A DNA stretch of 64,000 nucleotides, taken from contig JAJZSY010000003.1 in NCBI GenBank assembly GCA_021849425.1, positions 124,001 to 188,000 on the forward strand, given 5' to 3'. Position numbers and translations under genes: made by a program. Below, piece by piece: positions 43,157-51,639 of the stretch (position 1 is the first letter of the stretch; each line of letters begins with the position of its first letter). The notes under the pieces were generated by a model. That model saw only the letters and a list, made by a program, of their open reading frames with translations, was not told where the DNA came from and did not search any database. The stretch is from Pseudomonadota bacterium (lineage in GTDB: Bacteria > Pseudomonadota > Alphaproteobacteria > Acetobacterales > Acetobacteraceae).

Positions 43157-43242
43157 CAATCATGGCACGACCGTGATCAAGCAATTTGCCGAACAAACCG
43201 AGCATTCATACACCATTCGCTGATCCCAAGCGATGTCAGCCT

Positions 43243-44436
43243 TTATTTAACAAACACCCAACCTGGGTGGAGAAACGGAAAAGCAATCAGACCGATCACT
43301 GCTGTTACGGCGATGAGCGCTGGATTGCTGATCTTCCAGCGGAACAGCGCGCCAAGCGAAACGAGGCCGATCAGAACGGTTAGCCAATCGCCGATGGCAA
43401 GCTTCCCAAGGAGAACGCAGGCGCCGAGAATAGTTCCTATCGCAGCCGCGTAGGCACCTTTGACAAAGCCCTGCACATTTGGGTTGGCACGGTGACGGAT
43501 CAGGAGCGGTGCCGCGACCAGGACGTAGATGAACGACGGCAGAAAGATACCAACCGTTGCAATTAGCGCTCCCCAAAACCCGGCCACGAGATAGCCGACA
43601 AACGTCGCGGTGATGACGACCGGTCCTGGACTCACCATGCCGATGGCAACCGCGATCAAAAACTCACGCGGATCGAGCCAATGATACTGGTGAACGATGC
43701 CAGCCTCCAAAAACGGGACAATGACCAACCCGCTGCCGAAGGTCAGAGATCCAGCCTTCAGAAAGAAAAACAACAGCTTGGGAAGCACGGAGCCGACCGC
43801 ACCGGGCGTAACCGGCACCACCATTGCGGCCAGATTGCCGGGCGGCCTCTGGCGGAAGATATTGCCATACGCCAGCACGCCGATGAGACCAGCGCCCATG
43901 AACAGCAAGGCGACTTCGGCCTTGAGGATGACCGTGACGGCAAAACAGCCAGCGGCGAGCAGCCATTGCAGCCACCCTTCCATGCCGAGCTTGGCCAGCC
44001 GGTAACAGGAGTACAAAATCAGCGCGATGACCGCTGGACTGACGCCATAGAAAATTGCGGTTATCAGCGGCAGGCCGCCAAAATGGACGTAGAGCGCGCC
44101 AAGGACCGCGACGATCACGAAGTTAGGAAAAATGAACGCCCAGCCCCCCGCTACGGCGCCGAGAAGCCCGCCGCGAAGATAAGCGATAAAAATGCCAACC
44201 TGTATGGCGAGCGGCCCCGGCAAGGACTGGCACACTGCAATCGCTTCGCGCATTTGCTCTTTCGACAGCCAGCCGCGCTCGACCACCAGTTCACGTTCCA
44301 TCTGGCCAACCAGAGCGACGGGGCCGCCGAATCCAAACGCTCCCAGACGCAGAAAATAAAGGATCAGCTCGGCCAGATGCCCTGTTGGATGAGGGGCCTG
44401 GGCAATTGGTCCTTCAACGGGCGGTCCGTTCAGCAT
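43243..44436 (-). CDS. chrA: Chromate transporter ChrA
   Basis: 397 residues, two homologous CHR halves. The first half begins LILYFLRLGAFGFGGPVALVGQME and contains CQSLPGPLAIQVGIFIAYLRGG; the second begins LLFFFLKAGSLTFGSGLVIVPFLEAG with IGMVSPGPVVITATFVGYL. This is the long ChrA form that exports chromate from the cytosol. It follows chrB by 14 bp in the same direction. Confidence 0.93.
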   Translation of the reverse strand: MLNGPPVEGPIAQAPHPTGHLAELILYFLRLGAFGFGGPVALVGQMERELVVERGWLSKEQMREAIAVCQSLPGPLAIQVGIFIAYLRGGLLGAVAGGWAFIFPNFVIVAVLGALYVHFGGLPLITAIFYGVSPAVIALILYSCYRLAKLGMEGWLQWLLAAGCFAVTVILKAEVALLFMGAGLIGVLAYGNIFRQRPPGNLAAMVVPVTPGAVGSVLPKLLFFFLKAGSLTFGSGLVIVPFLEAGIVHQYHWLDPREFLIAVAIGMVSPGPVVITATFVGYLVAGFWGALIATVGIFLPSFIYVLVAAPLLIRHRANPNVQGFVKGAYAAAIGTILGACVLLGKLAIGDWLTVLIGLVSLGALFRWKISNPALIAVTAVIGLIAFPFLHPGWVFVK

Positions 44437-44450
44437 GATGCGGAGGCCTT

Positions 44451-45449
44451 CTAGCGGCGCTTTTTTCTGAACGATTCATAGAGATCGTCGAACAAGGCCG
44501 AACCGCGCACGAAGCGCTGTTCGTCTTCTTTATGCGTCTTGGTCAGGCCGACAATAAGCGAACCGATACCAGGGGTTTCCTCACGGCCGAATTTCTCGTC
44601 CTTAAGGTCAATGTCGTGGACAATCTCGGCAATCGCGCCAAGGGCTGGATCATTTAGCCCGATATGGGCCAGCAATACCTCGAAGGTGCAGCGGTCGCCT
44701 TCATGGGTGAATTCCGCCTCGAACATGTCGAAACGCAGCTCTCCGGGGTTTGGCTGGTAACCCTTCGCGGCGACGAATTTGAACCGCGCATCAGGATCGA
44801 CAAAGCGGCGGATCAGCCATGCCGATGCAATCCGATCGACATGCACATCCTGCCTCGTCACCCAAGTCCGGCCTTTAAGGGCATCAAGGTTGCTTGCTGC
44901 CTGAGCAGCTCCATCCACTTGCATTTTAGCTTCTCCCTGGAGTTCTTGCTCAAGCGCGCCCAGCAGCCCATCCACAGTCTCTCGGCCATTGGCGCCAAAG
45001 AAATCCAGAGCAACGAGCTTGGCCACCTTCGCCTTCAACTTTGACAATCGGCTTTTGACCTCCGCGGTTCCTGCCGATTCTTGCCGCAGCGCCCCGCTCA
45101 GTTCACGGGCTTCCTTGGCAAGCGCCTCGTAATCGGCATCGCGTGCCGCATTGAAGATGGCCCGCACTTCCTGATCCGACAGGCCGTCGATCAGCTTTGC
45201 CTCGCAAATCAAAGCTTCGCCTCCGGATGCAGTGATCTCACGCAGGACCCAGACAAAATCCTCTTTCGTCTGTTCATTGGCGGGCAGCACATAGACGGTG
45301 CTTTTTACTGCCACGGCGCCAAGCGCCTGTAGCCGGCGCCAGATCTTGACGCGCGCATAAGCCGGATTAGCCGGCAGCTGATGGATCAGCAGAAGCCACC
45401 GCTCGGCTTCAGCGGCCGCGTCGCTCCCGGCAGGCTTAAAATCTATCAT
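44451..45449 (-). CDS. chrB: Chromate resistance protein ChrB (chromate-sensing regulator)
   Basis: 332 residues. N-terminal ChrB_N region (RWLLLIHQLPANPAYARVKIWRRLQALGAVAVKSTVYVLP) and the C-terminal ChrB domain (TWVTRQDVHVDRIASAWLIRRFVDPDARFKFV...FDMFEAEFTHEGDRCTFEVLLAHIGL). ChrB proteins act as chromate-responsive repressors of chr operons (established for Ochrobactrum). The ATG at 45449 lacks a ribosome site and lies 7 nt after a likely -10 box, so the mRNA may be leaderless. Confidence 0.92.
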   Translation of the reverse strand: MIDFKPAGSDAAAEAERWLLLIHQLPANPAYARVKIWRRLQALGAVAVKSTVYVLPANEQTKEDFVWVLREITASGGEALICEAKLIDGLSDQEVRAIFNAARDADYEALAKEARELSGALRQESAGTAEVKSRLSKLKAKVAKLVALDFFGANGRETVDGLLGALEQELQGEAKMQVDGAAQAASNLDALKGRTWVTRQDVHVDRIASAWLIRRFVDPDARFKFVAAKGYQPNPGELRFDMFEAEFTHEGDRCTFEVLLAHIGLNDPALGAIAEIVHDIDLKDEKFGREETPGIGSLIVGLTKTHKEDEQRFVRGSALFDDLYESFRKKRR

Positions 45450-45455
45450 AAGGAT

Positions 45456-45501
45456 ATCGTATCATCATTCCTATTGATTGCAACAACTGTATCATTATAT
45501 A
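45456..45501. promoter_or_regulatory. Overlapping divergent promoters of chrB and the cupredoxin gene
   Basis: Leftward: TTGCAA (45478-45483), 16 bp, TACGAT (45456-45461). Rightward: TTGATT (45474-45479), 16 bp, TATATA (45496-45501). The two -35 elements overlap. The direct repeat GTATCAT occurs on both sides (near 45459 and 45489) and is a candidate ChrB binding site. Confidence 0.5.
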
Positions 45502-45645
45502 CTTCTCGGCAGACGCCACGGAATGAAGCTGATTCGGACTAGCGATGTTCATCAGTTTCTCCGGGGTCCTGTGAGTGGCGGCGTTGCGTTGCAAGAGCTG
45601 CGCCGATCATCGAACGAACCAAAATGGTCTATGAAAGGAATTCTC

Positions 45646-46065
45646 ATGCGATCCATTCAGCTTGCCGGTGCGGCACTGGCCCTTGTCTCGGGGCTGGCAG
45701 TTTCGGCCCCGGCTTTTGCGGCAACGACGCGTACATTCAATCTGCAGACGGTGGTGTGGGTATCCAAGGAAAATCCTGCCCAAAAGAAAACCGTGAAAAA
45801 GTTTGGCGAAGTCTATGGTTTTTCGCCCAGCACTCTGGTGGTACGGCAGGGCGATAAGGTTGTGATCAACATCCGCAATCTTGAGGCGGGCGGTGACGAT
45901 GGACATACCTTCACCCTGAAGGCCTACGGCATCAACCAGACGCTTTCACCACTCTCAACGGACAAGGTATCCTTCACGGCGACCAAGGCGGGGGTTTTTC
46001 AATATTATTGCGAGTTTCATAAGCCCTGGATGAGCGGAGAACTCGTGGTTCTGCCTTCAAAATGA
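45646..46065 (+). CDS. Periplasmic cupredoxin with a type 1 copper site
   Basis: 139 residues. Signal peptide to about residue 26 (SAPAFAA), then a small beta-barrel with ligands H87 (GDDGHTFTL), C122, H125 and M129 (YCEFHKPWM), the C-x2-H-x3-M spacing of type 1 copper proteins. Carries single electrons or copper in the periplasm. AAAGGA lies 7 nt before ATG 45646. The longer frame from 45478 would include the promoter. Stop overlaps the start of the beta-propeller gene by 4 nt. Confidence 0.85.
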   Translation: MRSIQLAGAALALVSGLAVSAPAFAATTRTFNLQTVVWVSKENPAQKKTVKKFGEVYGFSPSTLVVRQGDKVVINIRNLEAGGDDGHTFTLKAYGINQTLSPLSTDKVSFTATKAGVFQYYCEFHKPWMSGELVVLPSK

Positions 46066-47087
46066 GGCGTCCCCTTCTAGCTGCCGCGACGCGGGCGCTT
46101 GGTGCGCTCGCGTTCGTCTTCACCATCAGCGCAGGCGCTGCCGCGGCGCCTGTAGGCTCATTGCCGTTGAAGATCGCGCATCCAGACGTTCCCTTGGCCG
46201 GCAAGCCCAACCGGTTTGACTACGAGACCGTCGACCCGCAGCACCGGCTGCTGTTCATCGCGCATCTTGGGTCGGGGATCATCACCGCCTTCAATCTTCG
46301 CACCAACAGCGTTACCGCCAATATCAAGGACGTTCCTGGTGTTCACGGCGTCCTAGCGGTTCCTTCGCTCAATGAAGTATTTGCGACGGCGACCAACCAG
46401 AACAGGCTTGATGTCATTTCCGAAAAGAATTTTCATATTATCGCGCATGCCCCGGCTGGTGTGTACCCGGATGGCATGACCTACGCGCCACCTCAACATA
46501 AAATCTTCATCTCCGACGAAGCCGGTCAAACCGAAACCGTATTTAGTACGCGCACGAATAAACGTGTGGCGACGATTCCAATGGGTGGCGAGGTGGGGAA
46601 CTCACAGTACGACCCGATCAGCCATCTGGTGTTCGTGGACGTACAAACACGCGATGAAATCGTCGCGATCGAGCCTCTTACGGATAAGATCGTGCACCGG
46701 TACCCTCTGCCGACCGCGTGCAATGACGACCACAGCCTGCTGCTGGATTCACCGGCTCGCCTCGCCTTCGTCGCCTGCGACGGCAATGCGAAGCTGCTGG
46801 TAGTTGACATGAAAACCATGCACGTCTTGTCCATCCACAGAACCGGACATGGCCCGGATGTGCTGGCCTTCGATGCCGGACTCCAAAGGCTGTATGTCGC
46901 GAGTGAAAGCGGCGTCGTCGCGATTTTTCATCTTGAAGGTAGCAAACTGACTTTGCTCGGACGCAGCTTTCTTGCCCCGGAAGCCCATTCGGTCGCCGTC
47001 GATCCAAAAACGCACGAGGTCTATTTTCCGCTGCAAAACATCAATGGTCGCGGCGTCTTGCGCATTATGGCCCCTCAAGGCGGATAA
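46062..47087 (+). CDS. YncE-like beta-propeller protein, exported
   Basis: 341 residues with a signal peptide (ends about SAGAAAA, residue 29). Repeated blades of the YVTN/YncE type: RFDYETVDPQHRLLFIAHLGSGIITAFNL, GVLAVPSLNEVFATA, PDGMTYAPPQHKIFISDEAG, SQYDPISHLVFVDVQ, DVLAFDAGLQRLYVASESG, HSVAVDPKTHEVYFPL. A periplasmic scaffold; no catalytic residues are evident. Translationally coupled to the cupredoxin gene, so the two may act together. Confidence 0.82.
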   Translation: MRRPLLAAATRALGALAFVFTISAGAAAAPVGSLPLKIAHPDVPLAGKPNRFDYETVDPQHRLLFIAHLGSGIITAFNLRTNSVTANIKDVPGVHGVLAVPSLNEVFATATNQNRLDVISEKNFHIIAHAPAGVYPDGMTYAPPQHKIFISDEAGQTETVFSTRTNKRVATIPMGGEVGNSQYDPISHLVFVDVQTRDEIVAIEPLTDKIVHRYPLPTACNDDHSLLLDSPARLAFVACDGNAKLLVVDMKTMHVLSIHRTGHGPDVLAFDAGLQRLYVASESGVVAIFHLEGSKLTLLGRSFLAPEAHSVAVDPKTHEVYFPLQNINGRGVLRIMAPQGG

Positions 47088-47113
47088 CGAGTGTTCAGCA
47101 TGGAGGCCATCTT

Positions 47114-48190
47114 GTGGTAATGGCAGCCGATCCGGTCGCAAGACTGGCGATCCTCTGGCGTGGCGGCCGCAACGCAAGAACTGCGGCAACGCTGCAGAAC
47201 AGCCGGCTGCACCGTGTCTTCAAGGCTCTGGCGGCACTGAATGTCGCAGCCGAGCCTGCGGTGTATGCCGAGGAAGTGGCTGTGGAAGTGCGCGAGCAGC
47301 TTCTCCAGGTAGATGGCGTCCTGGTCTGGGTCGATCCCATCACCGGCGGGCAGGACCGCTCCCAGCTGGACCCACTGCTTCGCGAAGTTGCATCCAAAGG
47401 CGTCTGGGTGAGCGCCCATCCTGACATCATCCTCAAGATGGGCGTCAAGGACGTGCTGTTCCGAACGCGTGACCTCGGATGGGGAACGGATACCGAGCTT
47501 TATGTGACCATCGATGACTTTAAGAAGCGGTTTCCGCCGCGGCTTGCCTCCGGTGCGGTTCGCGTCCTCAAGCAAAACCGTGGCAACGGCGGCAACGGAG
47601 TGTGGAGCGTGCAACTTGGCCCCGACCAACCGGCTTCGTCTGACGCCGATGCCATCGTCCGCGTCGAGCATGCCCTGCGCGGTAGCGTGGCGGAAACGAT
47701 GCGGCTCGGCGACTTCATTGACCGGTGCGAGATTTACTTCTCAGGATCAGGGCGGCTGATTGACCAGCCATTCCTGCCGCGTCTGCCGGAGGGAACCATC
47801 CGCTGCTACATGGTTCATGATCGTCTGGTGGGCTTCTCTCACCAGTTCTCTCAGGGACTTCTGCCAGAATCCGCGAAGGCCGAAGGGTCAGCGCCGGGGA
47901 AGGTCATGTACGGACCGGCAGAGCCCCGTTTTCAGGTGCTGAGAACGAAAATGGAGAGCGACTGGGTGCCCGCAATGCAGCGACTGCTCGATATCGACAC
48001 CTTGTCGCTGCCGGCAATCTGGGACGCCGATTTCCTCTACGGACCGAAAACGGAATCAGGTGACGACACCTATATTCTCTGCGAGATCAATGTCAGCTCC
48101 GTATTCCCGTTCCCTGATGAGGCAGTTGGAAAGATTGCTGAAGCTGCGGTGAGCCGGATGCAGGCCATCAAATTGGCCCGCTTATCTTAA
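47114..48190 (+). CDS. Cj0069-family (DUF6815) protein, ATP-grasp-like
   Basis: 358 residues. LAILWRGGRNARTAATLQNSRL at the start, VDGVLVWVDPITGGQDRSQLDPLLREVASKGVWVSAHPDIILKMGVKDVLFRTRDLGWGTDT, RVLKQNRGNGGNGVW and LPEGTIRCYMVHDRLVGF follow the pattern of the Cj0069 family, and the G-N-G-G-N-G loop with a late CEINVSS suggests an ATP-grasp fold. The reaction is unknown. GTG 47114 has GGAGG 7 nt upstream; ATG 47120 is an alternative. 26 bp after the beta-propeller gene, probably the same operon. Confidence 0.78.
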   Translation: MVMAADPVARLAILWRGGRNARTAATLQNSRLHRVFKALAALNVAAEPAVYAEEVAVEVREQLLQVDGVLVWVDPITGGQDRSQLDPLLREVASKGVWVSAHPDIILKMGVKDVLFRTRDLGWGTDTELYVTIDDFKKRFPPRLASGAVRVLKQNRGNGGNGVWSVQLGPDQPASSDADAIVRVEHALRGSVAETMRLGDFIDRCEIYFSGSGRLIDQPFLPRLPEGTIRCYMVHDRLVGFSHQFSQGLLPESAKAEGSAPGKVMYGPAEPRFQVLRTKMESDWVPAMQRLLDIDTLSLPAIWDADFLYGPKTESGDDTYILCEINVSSVFPFPDEAVGKIAEAAVSRMQAIKLARLS

Positions 48191-48523
48191 ACATGATCCA
48201 TTTTAATCCGCTTGCAATATCGCCCCTCTCTACCGGACAAAAAACGCTTCCAATTCCAACCGGCCTGACGTTTTGTGTGGGCACCCGTCCTAACGCCCAA
48301 GACGGGCCGTGAAGAGCTTTTCAGGGTACAAGGGTGATCGTCCGGCGCCTTTCGGCGTCGCGCGTGCCATGGTTGCCGCTGCGACGAAGTGGCCACGGGT
48401 CATGCCGGAAACTTTCAACATGAGCATCGCAATCTCAATCGACCGGTGTGTTCAATAAGATGATGGTTCCATAATGGGCAAGGTGAAGCCGTGGTGCGAC
48501 ATGACAATCCACACCGGACGATG
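48191..48523. other. Gene-free stretch between convergent operons
   Basis: About 330 bp between the stops of the Cj0069-family gene (+) and copD (-). A 6-bp inverted repeat CCCGTC...GACGGG (48284-48289 with 48301-48306) could help terminate either transcript. No gene, RNA or repeat is evident otherwise. Confidence 0.5.
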
Positions 48524-49459
48524 CTAACCGGTCAGATTCATTTTCGCCATGTCCATCGCAGGCGGAAGTTCCATCAGAATGCCGGCGAGCACCACGACGG
48601 CAACGCCGATCGCTGTTTCGATCGCAATGGATTTGTATAGAAAATCCTTGACGCGCTGACCGCGCAACGTCGTGAGGCGGGACGTCTGCCATCGGTTCGT
48701 CGCTGCGATCACCAAGAGGATCAGGAATAATGCAAGTTTTCCGACCGCGACCAATCCATAGACCGTGCCTGTGAGTGCGGCGATGCTGCCGATCAGATAC
48801 CAGCCCTGAATTGCGGCCGTCACGGCGATGGTGATGACGCAGGCGATACCCAGTCGGGAAAACCGCGTCGCCGCCCGAAAAGCAGCCTCCGGCGTGACGG
48901 CTTTGACGACGATGAGAAGGGAAACCAAGCCGCCGAGCCACAGTCCCGCGGCGAGCAGATGCAGGATCAGGGTCGCGAGCAGCAGATGCCCCTCGGGGCC
49001 GCCCATGGCGGCACCGTGCCCAAGCCCGGCCTGCAACGCGACGGCGACGGCGGCAAAGCTTCCGGCCAACAGGACGCGACGGTTACTCTGTCCGTGGCCG
49101 AATACCAACACGGCACCAGCTATCAAGATCATCCGGATAATGAGAAGGTGACCAAAGTTCGTGTCGCGCAGCAACGGCAGAATCGCATCAAAACCAGCGG
49201 TGATCTGGTTTGATCCCGAGGCATAGATGGCTTCGCAGACGAGCCAGATTAAACCTGCGATGACAGCCACGACGAAACTTGCATGGAGAAACTTGACAAT
49301 TGCATTCTGGGCGTCGCGTGCGGCCAATGATTTATCATGCTGCAAGCCGGCCTGAGCAAATAGCCGATAACCTGCGGTGGTGCCAAGAATGGCGAGCGAA
49401 GCCGCGACATGAATGCCGCGGGCGACACCTCGAACGAGCAGATCGGTGGAGATGCTCAC
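48524..49459 (-). CDS. copD: CopD-family copper-resistance membrane protein
   Basis: 311 residues from GTG 49459, with about eight TM segments. RGVARGIHVAASLAILGTTAGYRLFAQ at the start, FGHLLIIRMILI, LLLATLILHLLAAGLWLGGLVSLL (conserved His and Gly-rich helix) and GTVYGLVAVGKLALFLILLVIAATNRW match CopD. Takes up or exchanges copper with CopC at the periplasmic face. GTGA overlap with the copC stop indicates coupling. Last gene of the leftward copper cluster. Confidence 0.88.
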   Translation of the reverse strand: MSISTDLLVRGVARGIHVAASLAILGTTAGYRLFAQAGLQHDKSLAARDAQNAIVKFLHASFVVAVIAGLIWLVCEAIYASGSNQITAGFDAILPLLRDTNFGHLLIIRMILIAGAVLVFGHGQSNRRVLLAGSFAAVAVALQAGLGHGAAMGGPEGHLLLATLILHLLAAGLWLGGLVSLLIVVKAVTPEAAFRAATRFSRLGIACVITIAVTAAIQGWYLIGSIAALTGTVYGLVAVGKLALFLILLVIAATNRWQTSRLTTLRGQRVKDFLYKSIAIETAIGVAVVVLAGILMELPPAMDMAKMNLTG

Positions 49460-49848
49460 GGCGTCACTCGAAAACTGTAGCGTCCATGCGTTCGATGCCC
49501 GTCGGATGCGAGCGCATGCCAAAGAACGGTGTAGCGCCCGGCTCGATTTGATCGACGCAGATGGATGATCAGTGTCTTGGGGTTGTTGTGTTCTAACGTC
49601 GCTTCGCCGTGACTGACTTGTTTACCATTCGGTCCTTGGACCACGATACCGCTGAAATGCCGGTTGACGGTCTCGGTGAAGTTGATTGAGACCTCGCCGG
49701 GAAGTAGTTTCAGCACAGCACCCGACGGTGGCGTTTCGTGAGCAGGATAGGCATGGGCCATTGCCGATACCGGTACCGCAAGAAGAGCCGCGATGACGGA
49801 AGCTGACTTCAGGGATTTTCTCATTTTGTCTCGCTTTGCGTGATGCAT
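49456..49848 (-). CDS. copC: Periplasmic copper-binding protein CopC
   Basis: 130 residues from ATG 49848 (AGGAAG upstream); ATG 49824 is an alternative. Signal peptide ending SAMA, then mature HAYPAHETPPSGAVLKLLPGEVSINFTETVN, the CopC hallmark with N-terminal His ligand, and C-terminal YTVLWHALASDGHRTHGRYSFRV, which holds the Cu(II) ligands. The Met-rich Cu(I) loop of plasmid-borne CopC is absent, so this is the Cu(II)-only type. Confidence 0.9.
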   Translation of the reverse strand: MHHAKRDKMRKSLKSASVIAALLAVPVSAMAHAYPAHETPPSGAVLKLLPGEVSINFTETVNRHFSGIVVQGPNGKQVSHGEATLEHNNPKTLIIHLRRSNRAGRYTVLWHALASDGHRTHGRYSFRVTP

Positions 49849-49949
49849 GGACTTCCTGGCACCACATTTTCGATGGATTGTGTAAAGAGGAATGCGGCCC
49901 CACAAAAATTAGGCATATGTGGGGCCGGTTTGGCGTCATGTCGGCGCGA

Positions 49950-50597
49950 TCACTGCCGATGTGGCAGTTTGGGTTGGGCGACCATGCGAAGATACGGCCG
50001 CAGGGTTCTCCAGCCCTCCGGGAACCGTGTCTTGGCGTCATCGTCGGAGAAGCTTGGGAGAATGATGACCTCGTCGCCATCGTTCCAGTTCACCGGCGTC
50101 GCAACCTTATGCGCATCGGTGAGTTGCAGACTGTCGATGACCCGGACGATTTCGTCGAAGTTTCGGCCGGTGCTGGGCGGATAGGTGATGATGAGCCGAA
50201 CCTTTTTGTTGGGATCGATAATGAACACGCTGCGCACCGTGACCGTGGGGTCGGCTTCCGGGTGGATCATGCCGTAGAGATGGGAGACCTTGCGGTCGGC
50301 ATCGGCGAGGAGTGGAAAATTCAGCGCGTGACCTTGGGTTTCCCTGATGTCGTCTTCCCAGCCCTTATGGCTGTCGGCAGGGTCCACCGAAAGCCCGATC
50401 GGCTTGGCATTTCGCTTGTCCCATTCGGGCTTCAACCGCGCGACTTCGGCAAGCTCGGTGGTGCAGACCGGGGTATAATCCTTCGGGTGGCTGAACAGCA
50501 CACCCCAGGAGTTGTCGAGCCATTCGTGGAATTTGATCGTACCGTGCGTGCTGACCTGCTCGAAGTCGGGCGCGATCTGTCCGAGTTGGATATTCAT
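49950..50597 (-). CDS. 1-Cys peroxiredoxin (Prx6 group)
   Basis: 215 residues. Peroxidatic C45 in the PVCTTE motif; no second Cys anywhere in the protein, so it needs an external thiol for recycling. GQIAPDFEQVSTHGTIKFHEWL at the start and the C-terminal Prx6 extension (TPVNWNDGDEVIILPSFSDDDAKTRFP) are typical. No signal peptide, so cytosolic. AAGGAA lies upstream of ATG 50597. In the same direction as the ScsB and TlpA genes. Confidence 0.92.
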   Translation of the reverse strand: MNIQLGQIAPDFEQVSTHGTIKFHEWLDNSWGVLFSHPKDYTPVCTTELAEVARLKPEWDKRNAKPIGLSVDPADSHKGWEDDIRETQGHALNFPLLADADRKVSHLYGMIHPEADPTVTVRSVFIIDPNKKVRLIITYPPSTGRNFDEIVRVIDSLQLTDAHKVATPVNWNDGDEVIILPSFSDDDAKTRFPEGWRTLRPYLRMVAQPKLPHRQ

Positions 50598-50640
50598 GCG
50601 TGGATTCCTTTCGTTTTGATTTGACTGAACGAAGCTGATT

Positions 50641-51000
50641 TCAAGTGACATTCTGACTTTGACGGTGGGCGAGCGACGGGACAGCGGACGACGGCATCGA
50701 GTCACCCCGGCGGACTGTGCCATCACCATTCTGGATCGCTGCGTCGATGGCTGGTGCGGCGTTCGATTTCGATTTGTTCATGCCCATCATGCAGAGCCCG
50801 AGGCCGCACATGACGAGACAGGGCAGCAGCGACAGGATGATCGGCGCCAAACCGGCGGCAACCAGCCAGCCCCAGCCGCCAACGGCAAGACCACCGCCGG
50901 CGATGACAACAAGGCCGACGACGATCGCAATCCGTCCGGTCAAGAAGCGCCGCCAGCCGGATCGGCGCGTGGTGCCAGTGTTATCGCAACATGTATTCAT
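50641..51000 (-). CDS. Small Cys-rich membrane protein
   Basis: 119 residues. N-terminal CC pair (MNTCCDNTG), two hydrophobic segments (RIAIVVGLVVIAGGGLAVGGWGWLVAAGLAPIILSLL) and a Cys/Met cluster (PCLVMCGLGLCMMGMN), then a polar tail. I know the layout from unnamed proteins in metal-resistance clusters but no function. Cys and Met at membrane borders suggest soft-metal contact. 18 bp after the TlpA-like gene. Confidence 0.6.
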   Translation of the reverse strand: MNTCCDNTGTTRRSGWRRFLTGRIAIVVGLVVIAGGGLAVGGWGWLVAAGLAPIILSLLPCLVMCGLGLCMMGMNKSKSNAAPAIDAAIQNGDGTVRRGDSMPSSAVPSLAHRQSQNVT

Positions 51001-51018
51001 GGTTGAAAACTCCTTGGT

Positions 51019-51639
51019 TCAGGTGGGTGACTTCGACGAGATCACATGGGTCAGAAACCTGACCATGCGCGGGCTGTCCCAGACGGCGGTGCCGGATCGG
51101 AGACCGATCGCCTTGCCGTCTGGCTTGATCAGAAAGCTGATCGGAATTTCCTGAAGATTGAGGATTTCCATGGTGCTGCCGCTCGGATCGAGAAAAATGC
51201 CAAGATGCTGGATCTTGAATCGGGCGTAGAATTCCTTGACCGGAGCTAATCCGCCGGTATCGATCGACACGGGAACGATCTGGAAGTGCGGACCGCCGAG
51301 TTTGGCCTGCAGCTGATCCAGCGTGGCCATCTCCTTTTGGCAGGGGATGTACCAGGTCGCCCAGATGCTGAGCAGCACGAACTTGCCATGAAAGGACGCG
51401 AGCGAGATGTGCTGACCGGCTTCATCCAGGAACCTGAGTGCCGGAAATGTTTTTGGTGCAAAAAGCTGGAATGGCGGATGTGCGGGGACCGCGGCGGATG
51501 CCGAGCCGGACGCTACGATCGCGCTGCCGGCCACCAGGGAGGACAGTCCGAGCAACTCACGCCGCGAGGCGGGCAATCGAGACCAAATCCCGTCTTCTGG
51601 CCGACACGCAGTCCTGGTGTTCCGTCTTTGGTTATTCAT
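51019..51639 (-). CDS. TlpA-like thioredoxin-fold protein lacking the first active-site Cys
   Basis: 206 residues with an N-terminal export signal (RRELLGLSSLVAGSAIVASG). The fold matches its neighbour 51632-52192 throughout (FHGKFVLLSIWATW...KEMATLDQLQAKLGGPHFQIVPVSIDTGGL), but the active site reads W-Y-I-P-C: residue 97 is Tyr (TAC) where the paralogue has Cys (TGC), leaving only C100. It cannot act as an ordinary disulfide reductase; it might bind metal or form mixed disulfides. Start overlaps the paralogue's stop by 8 nt. Confidence 0.85.
   Translation of the reverse strand: MNNQRRNTRTACRPEDGIWSRLPASRRELLGLSSLVAGSAIVASGSASAAVPAHPPFQLFAPKTFPALRFLDEAGQHISLASFHGKFVLLSIWATWYIPCQKEMATLDQLQAKLGGPHFQIVPVSIDTGGLAPVKEFYARFKIQHLGIFLDPSGSTMEILNLQEIPISFLIKPDGKAIGLRSGTAVWDSPRMVRFLTHVISSKSPT

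Noticed and set aside
48187-48396. 69-codon frame between the convergent operons
   Set aside because: Basic, low-complexity reading with no start signal; lies in the expected terminator region.
50641-50680. TGAC repeats resembling the TGACAA boxes
   Set aside because: They lie inside the 3' end of a coding sequence, their spacing differs from regions A and B, and no promoter follows.
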